Counted from the first letter of the stretch, positions 25,758 to 35,146 are shown. The stretch: 64,000 nt of DNA from Akkermansiaceae bacterium (GCA_947462535.1 CANHPN010000001.1:62001-126000), one strand, 5' to 3'. Program-made: numbers and translations. Notes: generated by a model from the letters alone, not told the origin.

Positions 25758-26269
25758 CATCACATGGGTGACGCGGGCGGCGTCGATCCACGCGTCCACC
25801 TCGTCCCAGCACTCCGGATCGTCGTGCAGCATGCCGGTGATCTGCTCGAAGGGAATGCGCGCGTTTGAAGACATTCGCGATCTCCGGCACCGGACACGCC
25901 GAGCAATGCGCGAGCCACTCGCCGGTCATCGCCGTGCGGTCGCCCATCTTGTTGAACTTCGCGTAATCGATCGCCGCCTCGGGGGCCAGGTTGAGGATGA
26001 TGACAGGAATTTTCGCCCGGCGGACGACCGGCAGCACCGTGGAGGAAAGTGATGTCCACGTCCTCGCGGCGGAACTGGTGACCCGCGTCCATCGCTTTTT
26101 CCGGCGAATCGATGAGCCCGAGGTTGACGATTTCCACGCCCGGGCGGTCGAGCTTCGCGCTGACTTCTCCCAGGTAGCCTTCCAGCCGTTCTTTTAAACC
26201 GGCGAACTGCGGCCAATAGGTGTCCAAGCCGATACCAAAAAGCCCAACGCGAACCGGAGTGTTTTTCAT
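25758..26269 (-). pseudogene. L-fucose/L-arabinose isomerase-family protein, broken
   Basis: Starting at ATG 26269 the reverse strand encodes RVGLFGIGLDTYWPQFAGL and IVNLGLIDSPEKAMDAG, the N-terminus of the arabinose/fucose isomerase-like family. After DVDITFLH the frame breaks with an apparent loss of about eight codons and continues in another frame as TVLPVVRRAKIPVIILNLAP and MTGEWLAHCSACPVPEIANV. After FKRA a second frameshift restores RIPFEQITGMLHDDPECW and VDAWIDAARVTHVM in a third frame, then homology ends. Only about 170 of the expected 450-plus residues remain, so no active enzyme is possible. It is divergent from the broken AraC regulator, 64 bases away. Confidence 0.8.
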
Positions 26270-26333
26270 TTCGCGAAACTATAGGATCGCCAGCGCTTTG
26301 GAAATGGAAGCAATGATCATTTGCATACGGAAA

Positions 26334-26924
26334 ATGACCTCATCCGAAACCGACTATTTCCGCTACTTCCCCGCGACTCCGGACATGGCGCCCTAGGGCC
26401 TCGGCGTGACGGCGGCCGGGCATACCCGCATCAAGGCGGGAACCTCTTATCCGCCCGATCTTCACCCGGAAGATCATGAACTGAACTGGTCTCACGGACG
26501 AGTGCTCGACGCGCTCCAAATCGTGCTCGTTTCAAAAGGCGGAGGCTGGTTGGAAACCCGCGCGACCGGCCGCCGTCGTGTCCGCGCGGGCATGGTGTTT
26601 CTGCTCCTACCTGAAACATGGCATCGATACCGTCCCGATCCGCGGACGGGTTGGACGGAGAACTGGATTGAGGTCCAAGGCCCGGTGGTGGACGGACTGC
26701 TGACGGCCGGGACGTTTCCACCGGCCTCCATTCTCTATCTGGGCGCGATCGATGCCGGACTGGAGGAAGCTCTGGACGCCATCCATCGCCAAGTTTCGAT
26801 AGAATCCGGTTCACAACCCGACCTATCCGCCGCTGCGCTGCGGGTCCTCTCGCTCTGCACGCGGGCCGCCAAGAGCGGCGTGCGGCCGTCACGCATCCAG
26901 CGCGCGGTGAACGAGGCGGAATGA
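26334..26924 (+). pseudogene. AraC-family transcriptional regulator, broken
   Basis: ATG 26334 opens TDYFRYFPATPDMAP, then codon 21 is TAG where family members have Trp (tgg to tag), then reading continues GLGVTAAGHTRIKAGTSYPP with HPEDHELNWSHGRVLD and FLLLPETWHRYRPDP. This is the cupin-like effector domain of AraC regulators of sugar genes. The protein ends at RIQRAVNEAE, exactly where the two DNA-binding helix-turn-helix motifs should begin, so even read-through of the TAG would give no DNA-binding domain. It is divergent from the broken isomerase gene and would have controlled it. Confidence 0.8.
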
Positions 26925-26930
26925 ATCCGC

Positions 26931-27935
26931 TCACGGCATGAACAGCACCTTCCCCGAGCGCTCCGGCGCTTCCAGCCGGGCAAGCGCGTCGCGATAAGCT
27001 TCTAGCGGATAAGTGGAATCCACGTGTTGGACGAGTTTTCCGGCGGCCACGCGAGCGGCTAGATTTTCATAAACCCCATGCACCTCGTCCCGCGGCGCGT
27101 TCTCGATCCAGCGGCTCACCCACAGCCCGCGGACTTGGATGTCGCGGAAAATCAGCAGTCCGTTAGAAATCGTCACCGGCTTGCGGCCCATCGCGCCGTA
27201 GGTGATGTGGCTTCCGCTTTCGCGCAGCAGTTTCATCAGGCGCAGCGCGCTGTCCCCGCCCACGGCGTTGAAGGCGAGCGCGGCGTTCGCGCCGCCGAGA
27301 ACCTCCCGGGCGGAGGCGTGACCGGCATCGTCATCGATGAAAACATGGTCCGCGCCGAGCGCGCGGAGCTCCGCGAACAACTCGGACCGCCGGACGAAGG
27401 AAATCGTGCGGATGCCGAGATCGCGCGCCAGTTGGATGACGCAGCGGCAGACCGCGGAGTTGCCCGCGTTCTGGACGATCCAAGCGCCCTTCTCCAGCGC
27501 ACCGAAGCCGTGAAGTAGTTGCCAGGCCGTCGCCGGATTCACCTTGAGCATCGCGGCCTGGAGCGGATCGATCCCCGCTGGCAATTTGAAAAGACTCTCA
27601 CCGGGAACCGTCGTGTGCGAGGCCCAGGTCGATGCCCGGCGCAGGAAAATCACGCGGTCGCCCTCCTCGAAATCCGCGGAATTGCTCAGCTCCACCACCC
27701 CGCAGCCTTCGATGCCAGGCGTCGCAGGCAGCGGCGGTTTCACCCCGTAAGTGCCCTCGATGGTGTTCAGATCGGCCGGATTCACCGGTGCCGCGAGGAT
27801 GCGGACGAGGACATCGCCGGGATCCAGTGTTTGGGAAATCAGGCACTCACCCTCGAATTCGAGAACATCCCGGGGATTCCCAAATTGCCTGAAAACAAGC
27901 TCCTTGCCGAAGGCCGCTGAATCGTCGTCTTCCAT
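26931..27935 (-). CDS. zinc-independent MDR oxidoreductase (enoyl reductase/MECR-like)
   Basis: A 334-residue medium-chain reductase. The GroES-like half contains VLVRILAAPVNPADLNTIEG and TPGIEGCGVVE; the cofactor half has WIVQNAGNSAVCRCVIQLAR (the NADP loop with A/G-x-S-A-V) and YGAMGRKPVTI. NPADLN and GxEGxG, together with absence of zinc-ligand cysteines, place it with mitochondrial 2-enoyl-thioester reductase (MECR/ETR1) and quinone reductases, reducing an enoyl or quinone substrate with NADPH. Start 27935 (MEDDDSAAF) is preferred over 27953. Its stop lies 6 bases from the broken AraC gene, convergent. Confidence 0.82.
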   Translation of the reverse strand: MEDDDSAAFGKELVFRQFGNPRDVLEFEGECLISQTLDPGDVLVRILAAPVNPADLNTIEGTYGVKPPLPATPGIEGCGVVELSNSADFEEGDRVIFLRRASTWASHTTVPGESLFKLPAGIDPLQAAMLKVNPATAWQLLHGFGALEKGAWIVQNAGNSAVCRCVIQLARDLGIRTISFVRRSELFAELRALGADHVFIDDDAGHASAREVLGGANAALAFNAVGGDSALRLMKLLRESGSHITYGAMGRKPVTISNGLLIFRDIQVRGLWVSRWIENAPRDEVHGVYENLAARVAAGKLVQHVDSTYPLEAYRDALARLEAPERSGKVLFMP

Positions 27936-28124
27936 GAAGGTAATCTGCCACAAGAACGCGCCAGGCCAAGCGGGAAGAATCCGGAGCCAGCAAAAACGCG
28001 CCCGGTCCGCCGTTCTAACACGTCAAGGGTTGTATGGCTCCCGATCAAACCGCCGCCAACCGAAGGCCGCCACCCGGATTTTTCCTTGAGTTCGCCCGGG
28101 ACCTCGTCAAGCCTCCACCCGTTG

Positions 28125-28478
28125 ATGAGACCGCTACTGAAATGGCTGATGGTGATTTGCGCGCTGGCCGGGCTGAATACCCGCGTCCTCGCTGCCGATG
28201 CCAGCCAGGTCGCAGTCTGCGTCAAATCGGCCGACACTTGCTGCCTTGACCATCACGACGCGCCCGCGCCGGAGGAGCATCACCACGATGGCGACGAATG
28301 CCCGACAGATCACCACCACCACTTTGGCTGCTGCTCTCTGGCGCAGCCTTTGACTGTTGAAAACAACCTCAACGGCAGGCTCGGGATCCCCGGCTCGTCT
28401 TTGTTAGGCGTCCTCCATGAGAGCGAGGTTCCGCCCGAGGCACCGGTTCTCGGTTCGGAAAAGCCGCCGTTGATCTGA
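28125..28478 (+). CDS. small secreted His/Cys-rich protein
   Basis: A 117-residue protein with an N-terminal export signal (MRPLLKWLMVICALAGLNTRVLA). The mature part is packed with metal-ligand residues: TCCLDHHDAP, EEHHHDGDEC, DHHHHFGCC; the last 40 residues lack them. It is not a recognised family. It is the first gene of the forward metal-export island, 125 bases before the TolC-like gene, so a periplasmic metal-binding or metal-sensing role is likely by composition and position. ATG 28125 is chosen because it begins a normal signal peptide; the frame is open further upstream. Confidence 0.7.
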   Translation: MRPLLKWLMVICALAGLNTRVLAADASQVAVCVKSADTCCLDHHDAPAPEEHHHDGDECPTDHHHHFGCCSLAQPLTVENNLNGRLGIPGSSLLGVLHESEVPPEAPVLGSEKPPLI

Positions 28479-28603
28479 GCGCCGCTTGATCGCGCTCCGG
28501 CGTGCCCATGAGGCTCGCCGTCATTTCCCGCCTGGCACCAATCCGCCGGCCCGGGTCCCGTTTCAAATCCGCTATTTCAATGCGGGCCTTCATCTCAACA
28601 AAC

Positions 28604-29833
28604 ATGTCAAAATTCTATCCATTGGCCGTGCTCGCGCTTGCCGGCATGACCCTCCCGCTCCGCGCGGAACCTAACGTGATCGTCTCGCTGGCGAGCGTCG
28701 GCGACCGCATTCGCGCCCAAAATCCCGATCTCGCCGCCGCCCGTCTCCGCATCCAGGAAGCGCTCGGCCGGGTGAACCAGTCCGGCCGCCTCGCGAATCC
28801 GGGACTCGAGACCGCCCTCGATCAAAGCTCCGGCTTCCGCGAGGGGAAATTTGAAATCGGAATTTCCCAGCGCTTCCCGCTCACCAACCGGCTGAAACTG
28901 GAGGAAGACGTCTCGCTCACCGAGCTCAAATCCGCCGAGGCCGAAGTCCGCGAAGTCGAGCGCCAACTCACCGGCCAGGCACGCGAGGCGGTGGTTAAAG
29001 TGCTGGCCACCCGCCAGCGCCGTGAACTGCTGCGCGAGCAAATCGGTGTCTCGAAGGAGTTCGCCGAATTCCTATCCGAAATCGCTGCGAAGGGCGAAGG
29101 CTCGCCGCTCGACGTCGGCCAGGCGAAACTCGAAGCCGCCAGCCTCGCCCTGGAAATACGCCAGCTCGACGCGGGGGAAGCCGCCCTCCTCGGCGAACTC
29201 AAGCCGTTGTTAGGAATGCGCCCCGGTGAAACGCTTAGCGTCAGCGGAACCCTGCCGCCACCGATGCCGCCACCCGCCGAAACTGACCCGTCGCACCGTC
29301 CAGATTTCCAAGCCGCCAAGCTCGCCGCGCTCGCCGCCAAGCAGGGCGTCGCGCTCGAACAATCCCGCCGCTACGACGACGTGGAAGGCGGGATTTTCGC
29401 CGCAGCGGAACGCACTGAAGACGCGCCCGAGGGTTATCAAAATGAAGCGATCATCGGCTTGCGGTTCAAGATCGCCCTGCCGTTCTGGAACAAGAACGAA
29501 GGCGCGATTCAGGAGGCCGCAGCAAAAAAAGAACGCAAGGAAATGGAAGCCGTCGCCCTTGGTCGCAATATCCAGTTAGAAGCCGAAGCTGCGCGCGCCG
29601 AGATGCAGGAATGGGCGAAGATGATCGCTGAGATCAACGACACCCTGCTTCCGCTCGCCGCCGAACAATCCGCATTCGCCGAAACCACCTACCGCAACGG
29701 CCAGGGCGAAATCCAATCCGTGCTCCGATCCCGCGAAAAGCGCCTGCAACTCGCCGCCGCCCGGATCGCCGCGCTGCGCGAATTCCACCTTGCCCGCGTC
29801 CGCCATGAAACCGCCCGTGGCGGCGGTTTCTAA
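28604..29833 (+). CDS. czcC: CzcC-like outer membrane factor (TolC family)
   Basis: A 409-residue TolC-family protein with signal peptide MSKFYPLAVLALAGMTLPLRA. Two OEP repeats are present: one around ARLRIQEALGRVNQSGRLANPG and one around PDFQAAKLAALAAKQG, each with long amphipathic helices, and beta strands such as AIIGLRFKIALPFWNKN. It would form the outer-membrane/periplasmic duct of the RND pump encoded next. It ends 34 bases before the adaptor gene. Sub-family (Czc/Cus/Ncc) cannot be settled, so the symbol reflects position. Confidence 0.87.
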   Translation: MSKFYPLAVLALAGMTLPLRAEPNVIVSLASVGDRIRAQNPDLAAARLRIQEALGRVNQSGRLANPGLETALDQSSGFREGKFEIGISQRFPLTNRLKLEEDVSLTELKSAEAEVREVERQLTGQAREAVVKVLATRQRRELLREQIGVSKEFAEFLSEIAAKGEGSPLDVGQAKLEAASLALEIRQLDAGEAALLGELKPLLGMRPGETLSVSGTLPPPMPPPAETDPSHRPDFQAAKLAALAAKQGVALEQSRRYDDVEGGIFAAAERTEDAPEGYQNEAIIGLRFKIALPFWNKNEGAIQEAAAKKERKEMEAVALGRNIQLEAEAARAEMQEWAKMIAEINDTLLPLAAEQSAFAETTYRNGQGEIQSVLRSREKRLQLAAARIAALREFHLARVRHETARGGGF

Positions 29834-29867
29834 CCGCCTTACCAAACCATCCCACCACTCTCAAACC

Positions 29868-30989
29868 ATGAATTTCCGATCATCCATTTTCCTCGCACTG
29901 CTCACCACCTCCGCCCTCGCGGCCGAAGCGCCGCCACGTAACGAAAACACCGTCGTGCTTGATGCCGCCGGCGTGCAAAATCTCGGCATCGAAACCGTCA
30001 CTGTCGAGGAATCCACTTTCGAACGTACTATCACCGTGCTCGGCAAAATTGAACATATCTGTGAGAGCCATTCCGTGCTCTCCAGCCGCATCGCCGGCAG
30101 GATTATCGAGGTCGGAATCCACAAAGGTGAGTTTGCTAAAAAGGGCGATGTCCTCCTCCGCATCGAAAGCCGCCAGCCCGGCGACCCGCCACCGGTCATC
30201 GAGCTGAAAGCACCCGCCGACGGCCTCGTCACCCGATCCGAAGGCCACCTCGGCGCACCCGTCGAACCCGACAAAGAGCTGATGGAAATCGTCGACCTAA
30301 CGAACGTATGGGCCGTCGCCCGCGTGCCACAACACCAGGCCGACCTACTCAAGGAGGGTCTCACTGCCAGAGTCCGGATCCCCGCGCTCGGCAAGGAAGA
30401 GCATCAGTCGGCATTCCTCCGGCTCGGCACCGGCGGGGAATTCAGCCCATCCACCGTGGACGCGATTTTCGAGCTGCCGAATCCCGGCTCAAAACTGCGC
30501 CCCGGCATGCGCGCGGAGATTTCACTCATCGCCGCGAAACGCGAAGGCGTTTTCAGCATCCCGCGCGATGCCCTTCAGGGAGACCGCTCTAACCGCTTCG
30601 TCTTCATCAAGGACTACGAGCTGGCAAACGCCTTCGTCCGTGTCCCCGTCACGGTCGGTGAAATCGGCACCGAACGCGTGGAAATCACCGCCGGCCTTTT
30701 ACCGGGTGATGAAGTCGTCACCCGCGGTTCCTACGCCCTGTCGTTCGCCGGAAAAGGCAGCGCCTCGCTCAAGGAAGCGCTCGATGCCGCCCACGGCCAC
30801 CCTCACAACGAGGACGGCACCGAGATGTCGAAGGAGGAAATTGCCGCCGCCGCTGCAGGTGGCGGAGACCACGATCACGCCCATGGTGGCGGCGGACCAC
30901 TCGTCATCTTCCTCGCCATCGCCTGCGGCGTGCTTTTCGTGCTGCTGCTCGCCTCGCCCTTCGTTTTCCGCACCCGCACCAAATTCTAA
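29868..30989 (+). CDS. czcB: RND efflux adaptor with C-terminal His linker and membrane anchor
   Basis: A 373-residue periplasmic adaptor. A signal peptide (FLALLTTSALA) is followed by barrel-sandwich/lipoyl segments (SSRIAGRIIEVGIHKGEFAKKGDV, APADGLVTRSEGHLGAPV), a beta barrel, and GLLPGDEVVTRGSYAL. Unusually, residues from about 315 form a His-rich linker (AAHGHPHNEDGTEM, then GGGDHDHAHGGGG), and about residues 345-367 are a hydrophobic helix (PLVIFLAIACGVLFVLLLAS) with a basic tail RTRTKF. This topology would tether the adaptor to the inner membrane by its C-terminus. It is 6 bases from the pump gene and must be its partner. Confidence 0.87.
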   Translation: MNFRSSIFLALLTTSALAAEAPPRNENTVVLDAAGVQNLGIETVTVEESTFERTITVLGKIEHICESHSVLSSRIAGRIIEVGIHKGEFAKKGDVLLRIESRQPGDPPPVIELKAPADGLVTRSEGHLGAPVEPDKELMEIVDLTNVWAVARVPQHQADLLKEGLTARVRIPALGKEEHQSAFLRLGTGGEFSPSTVDAIFELPNPGSKLRPGMRAEISLIAAKREGVFSIPRDALQGDRSNRFVFIKDYELANAFVRVPVTVGEIGTERVEITAGLLPGDEVVTRGSYALSFAGKGSASLKEALDAAHGHPHNEDGTEMSKEEIAAAAAGGGDHDHAHGGGGPLVIFLAIACGVLFVLLLASPFVFRTRTKF

Positions 30990-30995
30990 CCGATC

Positions 30996-33900
30996 ATGCT
31001 CAATCACCTGATCCGCTTTTCGCTCAAGAACCGGGCGCTCGTCATTGCCGCAGCGGTGCTCGTTCTTTTGTTAGGTCTTCGCGCCGCCACGGAACTCCCC
31101 GTCGAGGTTCTTCCGGACATGACCAAGCCCACCGTCACGGTGCTGACGGAAGCTCCCGGCCTGGCTCCCGAGGAGGTCGAAACCCTCGTCACCCGCCCGC
31201 TGGAAAACGCCCTGCTAGGCGTCGGCGGACTCGACCGCCTGCGCTCGAATTCCGACGTCGGCCTCTCGCTCGTTTTCATCGAGTTCGGCTGGGGCACCGA
31301 TATTTACAAGGCCCGCCAGCTAGTCCAGGAGCGCCTGCAAGCCGCCCCGTTGCCGGAAAACACCCGCTCCGGCATGACGCCAGTTTCCTCGCTGATGGGG
31401 GAAATCCTGCTCGTCGGCCTGCGCTGCAAGGAAGACTCCATCGCCCCGATGGACCTCCGCACCCTCGCCGAGTGGACCGTCGCACGTCGGCTGCAAAGCA
31501 TCCCCGGCGTCGCCGAGGTCCTCGCCATCGGCGGCGGCGTCAAGGAAGTCCACGTCGAGCCGGACCCGCTGAAAATGCAGGCCGAGGGCGTATCGTTAGA
31601 AGAACTGGAAACCGCCGTCTCGCTCTCTGCGGGCAATGCCACCAGCGGTTACCTCCAGTCCGGCCCGCGCGAAATCATGGTCCGCAACCTCGCCATGACC
31701 GCCGATCCCGAAGACATCTCCGCCGCCATCATCAAGCGCGACGGCGAGCGCATCGTCACTATCGCCGACGTCGCCACCGTGAAGTTCGGGGTCGCCACCA
31801 TGCGCGGCGACGCGGCCATCGCCTTCGAGGGCGACAAACAGGAAACTGCTGGCGTCGTGCTCAGCATCGACAAGGCTCCCGGCTTCGACACCCTCAAGCT
31901 AACCGCCGAGATCGAAAAAGCCCTCGAAGAACTCCGCCCCGGCCTGCCGGGCGGAGTCGAAGTCGGAATCCTTTTCCGGCAGGGGGATTTCATCGAACAC
32001 GCCGTCGGCAACCTGAAGGAAGCCATCCGCGACGGTGCCATCATGGTCACCATTGTCCTGTTCCTCTTCCTGCTGAATCTCCGCACCACCTTCATCACTT
32101 TAACAGCCATTCCGCTGTCTTTCGCGATCACGTTGCTTACCTTCAAATGGTTCGGCACCAGCGTGAACAGCATGACCCTCGGCGGCATCGCCGTCGCCAT
32201 CGGCATGGTCGTGGATGATGCCATCGTCGATGTGGAAAACGTCTTCCGCCGTCTGCGGGAAAACGCCGCCCTACCCGAGCCTAAGCCGCGTCTCGAAGTC
32301 ATCGCCGCCGCCTCCAGCGAGGTCCGCTCCAGCATCTTCTACGCGACGATCCTCATCGTGCTCGTCTTCGTTCCGCTGCTCGGTCTGGCAGGATTGGAAG
32401 GGCGGCTGTTCCGCCCGATCGCAATCGCCACCATCGTCAGCATGATGGCGTCCTTCGTCGTCTCACTGACGGTGATCCCGGTGCTCTGCTCGTTCCTTTT
32501 GAAGCCGAAAGAAGGCAGGGAGCACCGCGACGGGCCTTTGGTCAGAGCCCTCAAGGCCTTCACCCGCGCCACGTTCCTGCGCGCGGCTTTCGGAGCGCCG
32601 CTCGCCGTCATCGGAGCGGTTATACTGTTAGTTTTTGGTGCGGGCATGCTCTATCCGGGTATGGGCAAGGAGTTCCTGCCGACCTTCAACGAGGGCAGCG
32701 CCACCATTTCCTTCGCCAGCGCGCCGGGCACCTCGTTGAAGCAATCGAATGAAGTCGGCAAAAGAGCCGTCGAGCTGTTGTTGCAGATTCCCGAAGTCAA
32801 ATCCGTCGGCCGTCGCGCCGGACGTGCCGAGCGCGACGACCATGTCATGCCTGTTTCCGTCAACGAGTTTGACGTCGAATTCCACGAAGGCGGCCGCCAT
32901 CGCGAGGAGGTTTTCGATGAGATCCGCGAAACGCTCAAAGGCATCCCCGGCACCTTCGTCAACGTCGGCCAACCCATCGGCCACCGCCTTAGCCACATGC
33001 TCAGCGGCGTTTCCGCGAAAATCGCCGTGAAGATCCACGGCCCGGATCTCGACACACTCCGTCGCCTCGGCAGCCAGGTGAAAGATGTCGGGAAAAGCAT
33101 CCCCGGCCTCACCGACGTTAACCTCGAAGCCCAGGTGCCCATTCCCCAGATCCGCATCGAGGTGGACCGTGCCCGTGCCCGCCTCGAAGGACTCGCGCCC
33201 GGTGCCATCAACAGCCATGTCTCTCGGTTGTTAGGCGGCTCCATGCTTGGTGAGCTCCGCGAGGGAGAGGCCACCGTGGACCTCGTCATGCGCCTGCCCG
33301 AAAGCTGGCGCACCTGGCCGGAGAAAATCGGCGATCTCCTCATCCAGGCACCCGATGGCCGCCACCTCCCGCTTTCGCTCGTCGCCGACGTGCATGAGGT
33401 CAACGGCCCTAACGTCATCAACCGCGAGAACGGCCAGCGCCGCATCGTCATCGGCGCGAACACCGGCGAGCGGGACCTCGAATCATTGGTGAAAAACTGG
33501 CAGCGCGCCGTTTCCGAACAGGTGAAACTTCCCGACGGCTACTCCCTGCGTTTCGAGGGCGAATACCTTGCCCGCGAGCAGGCGTCGGAGCGGATTCTCA
33601 CCCTCTTCGCCATCATCGCCGGAGTCATCGCCGTGCTGCTGACCGGCTATTTCCGTAGCCTTTCACTCGCTCTTCAGGTTATGCTCAATCTTCCGCTCGC
33701 CCTCGCCGGAGCGCTCGCCTTCACCTGGTGGAAAATCGACAACATTAGCATCGCCACCCTCGTCGGCTTCATCGCCGTCGGCGGCGTGGCTGCTAGAAAC
33801 GGCATCATGATGATTTCCCACTACCTCCACCTCATGCGTCACGAGGGCGAGGTTTTCGGCATCGGGCTCATCACCCGTGGCACATTGGAGCGGCTCGTTC

Positions 33901-34124
33901 CCGTGCTCATGACCGCGCTCGCCGCTGGCATCGCGCTCATCCCTCTGGTCCTCGCGCCCGGAGAGCCCGGCAAGGAAATCCTACATCCCGTCGCCGTCGC
34001 CATCGTCGGCGGATTGATTTCCTCCACCCTCCTCGACCTCGTCGTCACCCCCGCCGTTTTCTTCCTCATCGGCAGAAAAGCTGCGGAAAAAGCTCTCAGG
34101 CTGGATGCTCCGGCCGCCCGCTAG
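30996..34124 (+). CDS. czcA: heavy-metal RND efflux pump (CzcA/CusA family)
   Basis: A 1042-residue inner-membrane antiporter with the twelve-helix RND layout and two large periplasmic loops. Key features are the N-terminal FSLKNRALVIAAAVLVLLLGL, PVEVLPDMTKPTVTV, and in helix 4 GGIAVAIGMVVDDAIVDVEN, whose acidic residues (Asp-Asp, Asp, Glu) relay protons in HME pumps. MGKEFLPTFNEGSATI and VGGVAARNGIMMISHY are also typical. It pumps metal cations using the proton gradient through CzcB and CzcC. The VVDDAIVDVEN form is not exactly that of CzcA or CusA, so the metal (Zn/Co/Cd/Ni or Cu/Ag) stays open. Confidence 0.93.
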   Translation: MLNHLIRFSLKNRALVIAAAVLVLLLGLRAATELPVEVLPDMTKPTVTVLTEAPGLAPEEVETLVTRPLENALLGVGGLDRLRSNSDVGLSLVFIEFGWGTDIYKARQLVQERLQAAPLPENTRSGMTPVSSLMGEILLVGLRCKEDSIAPMDLRTLAEWTVARRLQSIPGVAEVLAIGGGVKEVHVEPDPLKMQAEGVSLEELETAVSLSAGNATSGYLQSGPREIMVRNLAMTADPEDISAAIIKRDGERIVTIADVATVKFGVATMRGDAAIAFEGDKQETAGVVLSIDKAPGFDTLKLTAEIEKALEELRPGLPGGVEVGILFRQGDFIEHAVGNLKEAIRDGAIMVTIVLFLFLLNLRTTFITLTAIPLSFAITLLTFKWFGTSVNSMTLGGIAVAIGMVVDDAIVDVENVFRRLRENAALPEPKPRLEVIAAASSEVRSSIFYATILIVLVFVPLLGLAGLEGRLFRPIAIATIVSMMASFVVSLTVIPVLCSFLLKPKEGREHRDGPLVRALKAFTRATFLRAAFGAPLAVIGAVILLVFGAGMLYPGMGKEFLPTFNEGSATISFASAPGTSLKQSNEVGKRAVELLLQIPEVKSVGRRAGRAERDDHVMPVSVNEFDVEFHEGGRHREEVFDEIRETLKGIPGTFVNVGQPIGHRLSHMLSGVSAKIAVKIHGPDLDTLRRLGSQVKDVGKSIPGLTDVNLEAQVPIPQIRIEVDRARARLEGLAPGAINSHVSRLLGGSMLGELREGEATVDLVMRLPESWRTWPEKIGDLLIQAPDGRHLPLSLVADVHEVNGPNVINRENGQRRIVIGANTGERDLESLVKNWQRAVSEQVKLPDGYSLRFEGEYLAREQASERILTLFAIIAGVIAVLLTGYFRSLSLALQVMLNLPLALAGALAFTWWKIDNISIATLVGFIAVGGVAARNGIMMISHYLHLMRHEGEVFGIGLITRGTLERLVPVLMTALAAGIALIPLVLAPGEPGKEILHPVAVAIVGGLISSTLLDLVVTPAVFFLIGRKAAEKALRLDAPAAR

Positions 34125-34143
34125 AAATAAACACAACCATCCC

Positions 34144-34578
34144 ATGAAAACCAAACTGACCACCATCCTGCTCGTCCTTACCGCCGGCCTCGCCTTCGCT
34201 CACGAAGGGATCGAACTTGGACCTAACAAAGGCCGCGTCGTTGAATTCAGCACCAACGAAACCATGCATGGCGAAGTCACCGCCAAGGAGGGCAAGCTCC
34301 AAATCGCCTTACTCGACAAGGATATGAAGCCCGTGAAGGTCGAGGCCCAGTCCGTGACCGCCACCGCCGGAACCCGTGAGAAACCCGTCAAACTCGAAGT
34401 CAGTAAAAACGAGACCAGTTTCACCATTCCTGCCCCGAAAGATGGAGAATGGCTGATCTTGCAATACAAAGACAGTGCCTCCGCCAAGCCCATCACCGCG
34501 CGCCTGCACTTCAATGAGGAAAATTGTGAGCCTTGCGGCAATCCCGAATGGCGCTGCGCCTGCGCGGAGAAGAAGTGA
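34144..34578 (+). CDS. small secreted protein of the metal-efflux operon
   Basis: A 144-residue exported protein with signal peptide KLTTILLVLTAGLAFA. The mature part begins HEGIELGPNKGRVVEFSTNE, has a beta-rich middle (VTATAGTREKPVKLEV, FTIPAPKDGEWLIL), and ends in CEPCGNPEWRCACAEKK with four cysteines. The family is not named, but similar proteins occur next to Czc-type pumps in this phylum. It follows czcA by 19 bases, so it belongs to the same transcript and may hand metal to the pump. That function is inferred from position and the Cys-rich tail only. Confidence 0.7.
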   Translation: MKTKLTTILLVLTAGLAFAHEGIELGPNKGRVVEFSTNETMHGEVTAKEGKLQIALLDKDMKPVKVEAQSVTATAGTREKPVKLEVSKNETSFTIPAPKDGEWLILQYKDSASAKPITARLHFNEENCEPCGNPEWRCACAEKK

Positions 34579-34655
34579 AAGCGCGCCACCGAAAGGCCGG
34601 ATCAGGCGGAATACTTGCCTTGACCCCGGCCTCTCATCCGTGAAACTTCAGACTT

Positions 34656-35048
34656 ATGCGAAAGGTGATTGCAGCGTTCTTGCTGGCCTGCCTCGGGATG
34701 ATGCTCCCGACAGCGGCGTCGCCCCTTCGCGTCTGTTTCCTTGAGCCACAAATCCTCATGGCCGATGGCGGCCCGGATTCCAAGTGCTGCCCGGACTGCA
34801 CGCGGGAAAGCGATGAAAGCGCTGAGAGCGATCCCTGCTGCGTAGATCTCGAGGCGATGCCCGACGCTCCCGCGCCCCAGCCTTCGATCGAACTGCCGCC
34901 GGCCATCATCACCCTCATCTGTGAGAACGCCATTTTGGCACCGTCGAGAACCGAACGCGACCGCAAGGTTTTCGCACGGCCGGAACGGATCCGGGGCCCG
35001 ACCTCTCCGGCGGCGCATCGAGCGGTGTTGGGAATCTGGAGACTTTAA
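34656..35048 (+). CDS. small secreted Cys-rich protein
   Basis: A 130-residue protein with signal peptide MRKVIAAFLLACLGMMLPTAAS. The mature part has Cys pairs in SKCCPDCTRESDE and SDPCCVDLEAMP, then a Pro-rich stretch (DAPAPQPSIELPPAIITL) and a basic tail. It resembles the first small protein of the island in layout (signal, CC cluster, acidic-Pro region) but has almost no His. No named family. It lies 77 bases after the previous gene and 98 before the ABC adaptor gene, so it could belong to either module. The Cys pairs suggest a disulfide-rich or thiol-metal protein. Confidence 0.65.
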   Translation: MRKVIAAFLLACLGMMLPTAASPLRVCFLEPQILMADGGPDSKCCPDCTRESDESAESDPCCVDLEAMPDAPAPQPSIELPPAIITLICENAILAPSRTERDRKVFARPERIRGPTSPAAHRAVLGIWRL

Positions 35049-35072
35049 GAGCTGAAGCTAAGAGCCGCTCGT

Positions 35073-35095
35073 GACCCCGCTCGTCCAGCGGGGTC
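35073..35095. repeat. strong nine-base hairpin between metal modules
   Basis: GACCCCGCT, loop CGTCC, AGCGGGGTC is a perfect stem, preceded by GT and followed by GTAT on the plus strand. There is no T-run, so it is not a normal terminator; it may be a palindromic repeat or an RNA-processing site between the RND and ABC modules. Confidence 0.5.
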
Positions 35096-35146
35096 GTATC
35101 GCATGCCCGTGTCAGGGCCTTGCCGTCTCCAAAATTTCCGATTCCC

